Positions 1 through 5,178 of a DNA stretch of 7,520 nucleotides are shown piece by piece. The position numbers and the translations under genes are program-made. The stretch covers positions 1 through 7,520 of the forward strand of contig CAJUOR010000071.1 in assembly GCA_910588165.1 (NCBI GenBank), written 5' to 3'. The stretch comes from an uncultured Thomasclavelia sp. (GTDB taxonomy: Bacteria > Bacillota_I > Bacilli_A > Erysipelotrichales > Coprobacillaceae). The notes under the pieces are model-generated. The model was not told where the DNA came from. It saw only the letters and a list, made by a program, of their open reading frames with translations, and did not search any database. Numbering within the stretch: the stretch's first letter is position 1; every line of letters starts with the position of its first letter.

Positions 1-15
1 GTTGACTGCTTGAAT

Positions 16-44
16 ATAATATCATATTGAGTAATCATCGTCAA
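16..44 (-). promoter_or_regulatory. Divergent sigma-A-type promoter firing leftward
   Basis: On the minus strand there is a -35 box TTGACG (plus-strand 44-39), a spacer of exactly 17 nt (38-22), and a -10 box TATTAT (21-16). This is 5/6 match to consensus in each hexamer with ideal spacing. Transcription would start near position 9 and leave the window to the left, so the gene it serves cannot be seen. Confidence 0.6.
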
Positions 45-47
45 TAT
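24..47. repeat. Inverted repeat within the divergent promoter
   Basis: ATATTGA (24-30) and TCAATAT (41-47) form perfect 7-bp arms separated by 10 nt. The repeat spans the spacer and -35 box of the leftward promoter, a position where a bound repressor would block RNA polymerase. It may be an operator, for example for autoregulation of a divergent regulator. AT-rich sequence makes chance repeats common, so support is modest. Confidence 0.3.
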
Positions 48-286
48 TATTTTTGAAAAAAAGATAAATTTTGTGTTTTTGTTGAAGGGATAAATGAGGA
101 TAGTTGGTAGAAAAGCTGTCAAGCAACGAAGTTTATCAATTTCCAAAAGGTAAAAATGCTGTATCCTAAAATAAACGATAAATTTATAAATATAGTGACA
201 ATATCTAGCGTTATTTGAAAAAACTCTATAAATGACGGCTTTATTTAGTTTAGTTAAGTAAAATTGCGTAGCTTTTCTTTTTGCTG

Positions 287-315
287 TTGACGATAGTTTT
301 TAAGCTATCTATAAT
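287..315 (+). promoter_or_regulatory. Sigma-A-type promoter of the sugar-acid operon
   Basis: The -35 box TTGACG (287-292), a 17-nt spacer and a perfect -10 box TATAAT (310-315) make a near-consensus housekeeping promoter. The predicted transcription start is near 322, giving a leader of about 39 nt before the dehydratase ATG at 361. Such a strong promoter for a catabolic operon would normally be held in check by a repressor, and a palindrome over the -10 box fits that. Confidence 0.8.
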
Positions 316-322
316 ATAGATA
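306..322. promoter_or_regulatory. Perfect 17-nt palindrome over the -10 box, candidate operator
   Basis: Positions 306-313 and 315-322 are perfect 8-bp inverted arms (TATCTATA/TATAGATA) around a single central A at 314. The palindrome covers the whole -10 box and reaches the predicted start site, so it would not form a useful RNA hairpin but is ideally placed as a repressor site. A second, shorter inverted repeat, GATAG (292-296) with CTATC (305-309), overlaps it and shares the TATC half-site. A GntR-, LacI- or IclR-family repressor responding to a sugar acid or KDG/KDPG is plausible, but no regulator gene is in the window. Confidence 0.5.
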
Positions 323-360
323 AGAAGAAAAATGGGAAGGTTAAGGAAAGGGACAAAAAT

Positions 361-2076
361 ATGAAAAGCCAAGAATTGAGGAAAATCGCACCTGAGTTAG
401 ACCCATTGCGTATCGGTACGGGGTGGAAAGTTGAAGACTTAGACAAAATGCAAATTTTTATTGAAAGCACTTATGGTGATTCTCACCCGGGAAGTGGGCA
501 TTTGAATACTTTAGTTAAACGTGTGGAAAACAGTTTAGCTCAAGTTAATGCTAAGGGTGCTAAGTATTATGCGACGGATATGTGTGATGGCGAAGCACAA
601 GGACATGATGGAATTAACTATTCTCTATGTTCAAGAGAGATGATTTGTAATTTGATTGAAATTCAGGCAAATGCAACACCTTTTGACGGTGGTGTCTTTT
701 TGGCTAGTTGTGATAAAGGATTACCGGCTCATTTGATGGTGATGGCTCGTATCAATATGCCTTCGATTATGATTCCGGGGGGTGTTATGAATGCCGGACC
801 TGACTTATTAACACTTGAGCAGATTGGTAAATACTCGGCTATGTATGAACGTCAAGAGATTGATTTGGAACAATTTACTTACTATAAGCACCATGCTTGT
901 CCTAGTTGTGGGGCTTGCAGTTTTATCGGTACGGCAACGACAATGCAAATTATGTCAGAAGCTTTAGGACTGGCTTTACCGGGGACAAGTTTATTACCGG
1001 CAACTAGTCAAGAATTATTAGATGTAGCCGATCATATTGGGGAACATATCGTCAATTTAGTTCAAAAGGATATTAAACCTCAAGATATTTTGACAAAAGA
1101 GGCTTTTGAAAATGCGATAATGGTGCATGCGGCGATTGCCGGCTCAACCAATTCTTTACTTCACTTGCCGGCGATTGCTCATGAGTGTGGGATTGTTTTA
1201 GATGGCGATGATTTCGATAGAATCCATCGCCAAATTCCTTATTTATTAAACTTGCGTCCCAGTGGTTTTTACCCGGCACAATTCTATTATTATGCCGGAG
1301 GAACTCCTGCGATTATGGAAGCTATTAAAGACTATTTGCATTTAGATGTCATGACTTGTACAGGTAAGACGTTAAGAGAAAATTTAGAGGATTTGCGAAA
1401 ATCGGGTTATTATGAAAAATGTGAACAGCATCTAAAGAAAGTTAATTTATCTAAAGAGGATTTGATTAGACCGTTAAACAATCCGCTGAATAAAGAGGGT
1501 GCAGTGGCCATCTTGAAAGGCAACTTAGCGCCTGAAGGTGCGGTAGTCAAGCATTCGGCTGTACCCAAAAATATGCAAGAGGCAGTTTTAAAAGCGCGTG
1601 TTTTCAACTGTGAAGAAGATGCAATTGAGGCTATTTTAAAACATCGTATTGTACCCGGTGAAGCTGTCTTTATTCGTTACGAAGGGCCTAAAGGTTCGGG
1701 TATGCCGGAGATGTTTTATACGACAGAGGCAATTTCAAGTGATCCCGAATTGTCAGCGGCGATTGCTTTATTGACAGACGGGCGTTTCTCAGGGGCTAGT
1801 AAAGGTCCTGCAATTGGACATATTTCACCGGAAGCAGCTGAGGGTGGATCAATCGCATTCGTGGAAGATGGCGATTTAATTGAAATTAGCGTGAAAAACA
1901 GAAGTTTAAATATTATCGGTATCCAAGGGAAAAAGCAATCCTTGGCTCAAATAGATGAAATCTTAAAAGAAAGAAAAACAAAGTGGCAAAAACCAAAGCC
2001 TAAATATACCAAAGGGGCTTTAGGTATTTATACACGTTTAGCCGTAAGTCCAATGAAAGGTGGCTATATTGAATAG
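361..2076 (+). CDS. IlvD/Edd-family sugar-acid dehydratase, YjhG/YagF-like
   Basis: A 571-residue iron-sulfur dehydratase that would remove water from an aldonic acid (gluconate, galactonate, xylonate or similar) to give a 2-keto-3-deoxy acid. Seen: MCDG at 74-77, SCDKGLP at 116-122 (Lys119 in the family's metal-site position), CPSCGACSFIGTA at 180-192, HAAIAGSTN at 256-264, GSGMPEM at 445-451, and the signature TDGRFSGASKG at 472-482 with Ser477 as likely base. From memory it aligns best with E. coli YjhG/YagF through GWxxxxLD, SCDKGLP, MVHAAxxGSTN and DVMTxTGxTLxENL, although YjhG is about 80 residues longer. The N-terminal Pro-Cys-Asn motif of true dihydroxyacid dehydratases is absent, so a role in branched-chain amino acid synthesis is unlikely. 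The ATG at 361 has AAAGGGA (347-353) 7 nt upstream. It heads an operon with eda and kdgK, pointing to KDG as product. The exact substrate is not determined; automatic annotation may call it IlvD. Confidence 0.85.
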   Translation: MKSQELRKIAPELDPLRIGTGWKVEDLDKMQIFIESTYGDSHPGSGHLNTLVKRVENSLAQVNAKGAKYYATDMCDGEAQGHDGINYSLCSREMICNLIEIQANATPFDGGVFLASCDKGLPAHLMVMARINMPSIMIPGGVMNAGPDLLTLEQIGKYSAMYERQEIDLEQFTYYKHHACPSCGACSFIGTATTMQIMSEALGLALPGTSLLPATSQELLDVADHIGEHIVNLVQKDIKPQDILTKEAFENAIMVHAAIAGSTNSLLHLPAIAHECGIVLDGDDFDRIHRQIPYLLNLRPSGFYPAQFYYYAGGTPAIMEAIKDYLHLDVMTCTGKTLRENLEDLRKSGYYEKCEQHLKKVNLSKEDLIRPLNNPLNKEGAVAILKGNLAPEGAVVKHSAVPKNMQEAVLKARVFNCEEDAIEAILKHRIVPGEAVFIRYEGPKGSGMPEMFYTTEAISSDPELSAAIALLTDGRFSGASKGPAIGHISPEAAEGGSIAFVEDGDLIEISVKNRSLNIIGIQGKKQSLAQIDEILKERKTKWQKPKPKYTKGALGIYTRLAVSPMKGGYIE

Positions 2077-2088
2077 GAGGAGAGAACA

Positions 2089-2730
2089 ATGACAAAATCA
2101 GATATTATGCAAGCATTAAAAAAACAAGGCGTTGTGGCAGTTATTCGTGGCGATACAAAAGAAGGAGGATACAATATTTCTAAAGCTTGTATTGAAGGGG
2201 GACTAACTGCGATTGAGGTCGCTTATACTAACAGTCAGGCAAGTGTGATTATTGAAGACTTAAACAAGGCTTATCCCGAAGCTTTGATTGGTGCGGGAAC
2301 GGTTTTAGACGATGTAACAGCCCGCATGGCGATTATGGCGGGAGCGAAATATATTGTTTCACCTAGCTTTAATTCAAAAACAGCACTTTTATGCAATCGC
2401 TATGGGGTACCTTATATTCCCGGGTGTATGACGATTAGAGAAATCGTTGAGGCTATGGAAACCGGTAGTGAGATGATTAAATTGTTCCCCGGCAGTGCCT
2501 TTGGACCTAGTTATGTCAGTGCTATTAAGTCACCGCTTCCTCAAACTTCGATTATGGTAACCGGTGGCGTAAACTTAAATAATTTAGCTGATTGGGTTAA
2601 AGCCGGTGTTGAAGCCGTCGGTATTGGCGGAGAATTGAATAAATTAGGAGCGAAAGGTCAGTTTGAAGAAATTACTGAGATTGCCCGAAACTATGTAAAG
2701 GCGAATCATAAAGCGAGGGATTTGGCATGA
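2089..2730 (+). CDS. eda: 2-keto-3-deoxy-6-phosphogluconate (KDPG) aldolase
   Basis: Class I aldolase of 213 residues, the normal length for Eda, cleaving KDPG into pyruvate and glyceraldehyde-3-phosphate in the cytosol. Seen: VVAVIRG (15-21), IEVAYT (42-47) with the catalytic Glu43, GAGTVLD (68-74), PGCMTI (111-116) and MIKLFPG (129-135), where Lys131 should form the Schiff base; TGG at 158-160 and GIGG at 178-181 fit the phosphate-binding loops of the TIM barrel. These match E. coli Eda Glu45 and Lys133 in context. The SD AGGAGG (2075-2080) overlaps the dehydratase stop codon and lies 8 nt before the ATG, so the gene is tightly coupled to the one upstream. It might also act on KDPGal or 4-hydroxy-2-oxoglutarate, as some members do; the KDG kinase neighbour favours KDPG. 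Confidence 0.93.
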   Translation: MTKSDIMQALKKQGVVAVIRGDTKEGGYNISKACIEGGLTAIEVAYTNSQASVIIEDLNKAYPEALIGAGTVLDDVTARMAIMAGAKYIVSPSFNSKTALLCNRYGVPYIPGCMTIREIVEAMETGSEMIKLFPGSAFGPSYVSAIKSPLPQTSIMVTGGVNLNNLADWVKAGVEAVGIGGELNKLGAKGQFEEITEIARNYVKANHKARDLA

Positions 2731-3728
2731 ATGTTTTATGCATGGGAGAAACCTTGTTAAGATATTCCACAAAGAAAGGCTATCGTCTTCATGACTTGTG
2801 CTTTGATGTTCATGTCGGTGGCAGTGAAACGAATATGGCGGGTAGTTTAGCTCGCTTTGGTTATCCGACGAAGCTTTTCACTAAGGTGAGTGATAATTTC
2901 TTGGGCGATGGCATTATGCAATTTCTCTCCTCTCAATGTATAGATACTTCCTTAATTCAAAGAAGTCAAGCTCGGGTGGGAAGTTATTATTTAGAAAATG
3001 GTAGTGGTAATCGCACAAGCCAAGTGGTGTATGACCGTGCCTATTCGGCTATGACAACTTTAACTAAAGAAGATGTGTGTATTGAAACATTACTTAAGGA
3101 TATAGATATTTTCATTACATCAGGTATTACGGTTGCTTTGACCTCGGAAATTAAAGATATTGTCATTGAGATGATGAAATATTGTCAAGCGCATCATATT
3201 TTAGTTGTTTATGATGCCAATTACCGTGCTAAATTATGGAGCATCGAGGAAGCCGGACAGGCTTTTAAGGAAATCTTACCTTATGTCGATATTTTATCAG
3301 CCGGACATTTAGATGCGATGAACTTCTTAGGTTTAACCTCAACCCAAACAAACCATGAGGATATTTTAAAAGAGTTATATGATAAGATGGAAAATTTATA
3401 TCCGAATATCCGATATATGACTTCTACAAAAAGGGATATTATTTCGACGAGCGTTAACGATTTGACAGGTTATCTCTATCATCAAGGTAAACTCTATATA
3501 TCTGATACTTACCATATTGATGATATTGTGGATCGAGTTGGTGGAGGAGATGCCTATTTCTCCGGTTTACTTTACGCTTTGATGGAAGGTAAGCCACTTC
3601 AAGAGGCTTTAGCTTTTGGGTGTGGAGCTTCGGTTTTAAAACATACCATTCATGGTGATGCCAATCAGTTTAGTGTGAAAGAGATAGAAGCATTTGTGAA
3701 GAATGGTGTTTCAAGAATTTTAAGATAG
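2727..3728 (+). CDS. kdgK: 2-keto-3-deoxygluconate (KDG) kinase, PfkB family
   Basis: PfkB/ribokinase-fold sugar kinase of 333 residues, expected to phosphorylate KDG with ATP to KDPG, the substrate of the aldolase just upstream. Seen: N-terminal MGETLLRY (6-13), the first PfkB-type motif GGSETNMAGSLARFG (31-45), LGDG (59-62), YDANYRAKLW (162-171) typical of KDG kinases, and the C-terminal catalytic motif DRVGGGDAYFSG (269-280) with Asp275 as the probable base. The GGGD form in place of GAGD is usual in this Firmicutes branch as I recall it, not a defect. The ATG lies in an ATGA overlap with the eda stop codon, with GAGGGA (2715-2720) 6 nt upstream, so translation is coupled. The assignment as KDG kinase rests on motifs plus context; fructokinase is the main alternative. 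Confidence 0.88.
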   Translation: MNVLCMGETLLRYSTKKGYRLHDLCFDVHVGGSETNMAGSLARFGYPTKLFTKVSDNFLGDGIMQFLSSQCIDTSLIQRSQARVGSYYLENGSGNRTSQVVYDRAYSAMTTLTKEDVCIETLLKDIDIFITSGITVALTSEIKDIVIEMMKYCQAHHILVVYDANYRAKLWSIEEAGQAFKEILPYVDILSAGHLDAMNFLGLTSTQTNHEDILKELYDKMENLYPNIRYMTSTKRDIISTSVNDLTGYLYHQGKLYISDTYHIDDIVDRVGGGDAYFSGLLYALMEGKPLQEALAFGCGASVLKHTIHGDANQFSVKEIEAFVKNGVSRILR

Positions 3729-3731
3729 AAT

Positions 3732-3756
3732 AGATTTCTTTTGAAATCTCTTTATT
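3732..3756 (+). terminator. Weak terminator-like hairpin after kdgK
   Basis: AGATTTC (3732-3738) and GAAATCT (3743-3749) form a perfect 7-bp stem with a TTTT loop, starting 3 nt after the kdgK stop and followed by the T-rich CTTTATT. The stem has only two G-C pairs and the T run is interrupted, so it would be a leaky terminator at best. No promoter was found before the next gene, so the P-loop gene probably depends on readthrough. Confidence 0.35.
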
Positions 3757-3778
3757 TGATTAAAGAAGGGAAAATTGT

Positions 3779-4294
3779 ATGGGAATAATTGTTTGCGGAT
3801 TGAATGGAAGTGGGAAAAGCACTTTAGCAAAAGCGCTTGCTCAAAGGATAAATTATCATTTGATTGATATTGAAGATATCTATTTTCCAAGAAAGAATGA
3901 TTATGGGAATGCGCGTTCAAAAAAGGAAGTAGAGAAGTTGTTGTTAGAAGAAATGCAACGAAATCCAAACTTTATTTTGGCAGCTGTAACAGGCAATTAC
4001 GGTAATGAGGTTATTAAATTGTATGAGAAAGCAATCTTTATTGATGTATGTAAAAGTGAACGAATGAAGCGGATTAAACAGCGTTCTTATCTGAAATTCG
4101 GTGCTAGAATGTTAGAGGGTGGCGATTTGTATGCTCACGAGAAAGCTTTTTTTGACATGGTAGAAGCAAGAGATGAACGAATGGTTAAGGACTGGTTGAC
4201 AAATTTAAGCTGTGATGTTTTATCAATTGATGGGACCTTACCTATTGAACAAAATGTTGATTGGTTACTAGAAGTGTTAAATTTACAAGTTTAA
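3779..4294 (+). CDS. Small P-loop NTPase/kinase-like protein, function unknown
   Basis: A 171-residue protein that appears to be a single nucleoside-kinase-like P-loop domain. Seen: a textbook Walker A, GLNGSGKST (7-15) with Lys13, directly after the first beta strand; an acidic segment LIDIEDIYF (28-36), where adenylate- and shikimate-kinase-like proteins bind their phosphate acceptor; a hydrophobic strand AIFIDV (85-90) followed by a basic, arginine-containing stretch (92-110) that could be a lid; and a C-terminal SIDGT (149-153). It is usually the sort of protein annotated 'AAA family ATPase', but it lacks AAA+ modules. Substrate is not recognisable. It follows kdgK by 50 nt, with SD GAAGGG (3765-3770) 8 nt before the ATG, but the motifs of gluconate kinase (GntK) are missing, so membership of the sugar pathway is unproven. 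No membrane segment is apparent. Confidence 0.75.
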   Translation: MGIIVCGLNGSGKSTLAKALAQRINYHLIDIEDIYFPRKNDYGNARSKKEVEKLLLEEMQRNPNFILAAVTGNYGNEVIKLYEKAIFIDVCKSERMKRIKQRSYLKFGARMLEGGDLYAHEKAFFDMVEARDERMVKDWLTNLSCDVLSIDGTLPIEQNVDWLLEVLNLQV

Positions 4295-4310
4295 GTTAAT
4301 AAAAGATAGG

Positions 4311-4336
4311 CATTTATCATATAAATATGATAGGTG
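4311..4336 (+). promoter_or_regulatory. RNA hairpin covering the SD of the amidase gene
   Basis: TATCATA (4315-4321) and TATGATA (4326-4332) are perfect 7-bp arms around a TAAA loop. In RNA the stem extends by two U-G pairs, then A-U and C-G (4311-4314 with 4333-4336), giving 11 pairs. The right arm contains the first bases of the best SD, AGGTGAT (4332-4338). A folded transcript would therefore hide the ribosome binding site. GATAGG also occurs at 4305-4310 and again at 4329-4334. No T run follows, so this is not an intrinsic terminator. Confidence 0.4.
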
Positions 4337-4338
4337 AT
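4332..4338 (+). promoter_or_regulatory. SD that places the amidase start at GTG 4343
   Basis: AGGTGAT matches seven consecutive bases of the extended anti-SD complement AGGAGGTGAT. Aligned to 16S rRNA, the core position ends at 4334, which leaves 8 nt before GTG 4343 but only 2 nt before ATG 4337 and none before GTG 4334. Confidence 0.5.
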
Positions 4339-4342
4339 GTCA

Positions 4343-5032
4343 GTGAGAAAATATTTAATATATTTATGGATAGGTGCACTTCTTGTCCTATCTTATTTAT
4401 GGATACAAAGACCTTCCTTAAGTGAAGCGACAAATGCAGCTAATGTTAATTTAGATGGCTATGTCATAACAATTGATCCGGGGCATGGCGGATTTGATAA
4501 TGGTGCCAATGTCGGTAAAACGAAAGAAGATGAATTAAATTTAAAAATATCCGAAGCTTTAAAAGCCGAGTTGGAAAGTCGGGGGGCGACTGTTTATCTG
4601 ACACGAACAGAGGATATGGATATGACGCAGCGCAATCATCATTACAGTAAACAAGATGATATGTATTTGCGTGGTATGAAAATAGATGAAAATAACCCCG
4701 ATGTTTTTGTGAGTATTCACTTGAATGCTTCTAGCAGTAGTCGTGCATGGGGTTCGCAAGTGTTTTATTATAAGAACAGTGAACAAGGGAAAATATTAGC
4801 GGATATGGTGCATGAGAATATGAAAAAGGTGACAGGGACACGCAAAAAAATTCAAAGTGCGGATTTCTATGTCCTAAGATCAACTAAAACAACCGGTGTT
4901 TTAATTGAATGTGGTTTTATCAGTAATGCCAATGAACGTGGTCAACTTAAGAGCAGTAAATATCACGCTAAATTAGCAAGTGCCATTGCTGATGGGCTAG
5001 AAAGCTATTTATTGCAGTATCCTAAAGAATAA
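4343..5032 (+). CDS. cwlD: N-acetylmuramoyl-L-alanine amidase, CwlD-like (Amidase_3)
   Basis: Zinc amidase of 229 residues that cleaves the bond between N-acetylmuramic acid and the stem peptide of peptidoglycan. Seen: a short basic N-terminus and one hydrophobic segment (about residues 4-21), fitting a membrane anchor or uncleaved signal; ITIDPGHGG (42-50) with zinc ligand His48; EDELNL (62-67) with probable zinc ligand Glu62; VSIHLNA (123-129) with zinc ligand His126; and VLIECGFISN (186-195) with catalytic Glu189. Length and the C-terminal half closely resemble Bacillus subtilis CwlD (237 aa), which helps make muramic-delta-lactam in the spore cortex. This suggests a spore former or a relative of one, but a vegetative wall role cannot be excluded. 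The GTG at 4343 is chosen because of the SD at 4332-4338 and because it gives an MRK start like CwlD; ATG 4337 and GTG 4334 are in-frame alternatives adding two or three residues. No neighbour is a sporulation gene. Confidence 0.85.
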   Translation: MRKYLIYLWIGALLVLSYLWIQRPSLSEATNAANVNLDGYVITIDPGHGGFDNGANVGKTKEDELNLKISEALKAELESRGATVYLTRTEDMDMTQRNHHYSKQDDMYLRGMKIDENNPDVFVSIHLNASSSSRAWGSQVFYYKNSEQGKILADMVHENMKKVTGTRKKIQSADFYVLRSTKTTGVLIECGFISNANERGQLKSSKYHAKLASAIADGLESYLLQYPKE

Positions 5033-5051
5033 AATGCTTTATCTTATATAA

Positions 5052-5076
5052 AAAATGGCAATTCGGGTTGCATTTT
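5052..5076 (+). terminator. Terminator-like hairpin after cwlD
   Basis: AAAATG (5052-5057) pairs with CATTTT (5071-5076), and CAA (5059-5061) with TTG (5068-5070), leaving one bulged G (5058) and a TTCGGG loop. An A run precedes it and the distal arm ends in TTTT. It lies 20 nt after the amidase stop. The stem is A-T rich and bulged, so efficiency is doubtful. Its distal arm doubles as the -35 box of the nad promoter. Confidence 0.4.
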
Positions 5077-5096
5077 AATCTAAATAGTCGTATAAT
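5068..5096 (+). promoter_or_regulatory. Promoter of nadBC
   Basis: A perfect -10 box TATAAT (5091-5096) sits 17 nt after a weak -35 box TTGCAT (5068-5073). The predicted transcription start is about 5103, giving a leader of roughly 75 nt before the nadB ATG at 5179. Confidence 0.65.
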
Positions 5097-5106
5097 CGTA
5101 ACAAGC

Positions 5107-5139
5107 AAAACGTATGTAAAGCATACGTTTTATCTTTTT
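5107..5139 (+). promoter_or_regulatory. Perfect 10-bp inverted repeat in the nadB leader: operator or attenuator
   Basis: AAAACGTATG (5107-5116) and CATACGTTTT (5122-5131) are perfect complements around a TAAAG loop, followed by ATCTTTTT (5132-5139). It begins only about 4 nt after the predicted transcription start. As DNA it is well placed for a repressor of NAD synthesis (NiaR/YrxA-type regulators perform this role in many Firmicutes). As RNA it resembles a short intrinsic terminator, with only three G-C pairs. I cannot tell these apart from sequence alone. Confidence 0.5.
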
Positions 5140-5164
5140 AAGGACTATGTGAAAAAAATAACTT

Positions 5165-5170
5165 AAGGAG
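5165..5170 (+). promoter_or_regulatory. SD that places the nadB start at ATG 5179
   Basis: AAGGAG ends at 5170, 8 nt before ATG 5179, an ideal distance. The in-frame GTG at 5170 would overlap this SD and is therefore rejected as the start; ATG 5185 is the only other close candidate and would have a 14-nt gap. Confidence 0.75.
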
Positions 5171-5178
5171 TGAAAAAC

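Larger units (their letters stand above)
1..360. other. Intergenic region with divergent promoters
   Basis: No convincing gene lies in these 360 bases; stops are frequent in all frames and the longest ATG-led reading frame noticed (from 94) is only 19 codons. The left end carries a promoter pointing left and the right end a promoter pointing right, so this looks like the shared control region of two divergent transcription units. The roughly 240 bases between them (about 45-286) are very AT-rich, and I found no riboswitch, T-box, tRNA or terminator there. The left-hand gene, outside the window, could be the operon's regulator or a transporter; that is inference from layout only. Confidence 0.7.

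Noticed and set aside
15..20. TATAAT on the plus strand as a rightward -10 box
   Set aside because: The TTGACT at 2-7 is only 7 nt away and any proper -35 would fall outside the window; the bases are better explained as part of the minus-strand promoter.
94..153. A 19-codon ATG-led reading frame in the left intergenic region
   Set aside because: It is too short, the purine-rich AAGGGA before it is only 3 nt from the ATG, and the peptide shows no leader-peptide logic such as runs of regulatory codons.
201..217. Possible catabolite response element around AGCG (207-210)
   Set aside because: The central CG is present but the flanking TG and CA positions of the CcpA consensus do not match.
1073..1279. 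Minus-strand open frames inside the dehydratase, amidase and nadB genes
   Set aside because: They lie opposite well-supported genes, have no SD or recognisable domains, and their protein composition is that of antisense reading.
361..2076. Dihydroxyacid dehydratase (IlvD) for branched-chain amino acid synthesis
   Set aside because: The Pro-Cys-Asn motif is missing, the sequence resembles YjhG/YagF better, and the operon partners are KDPG aldolase and KDG kinase rather than ilv or leu genes.
3779..4294. P-loop protein as gluconate kinase (GntK) completing an Entner-Doudoroff route
   Set aside because: Only the Walker A fits; the GntK segments after the P-loop (GDDLHP-like and the DRxPWL region) are not present.
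4296..4325. Separate promoter for the amidase gene (TTAATA with an 18-nt spacer and TATAAA)
   Set aside because: The -35 box is poor, and the start would fall near 4332, at the SD itself, leaving no working leader. AT-rich sequence gives such matches by chance.
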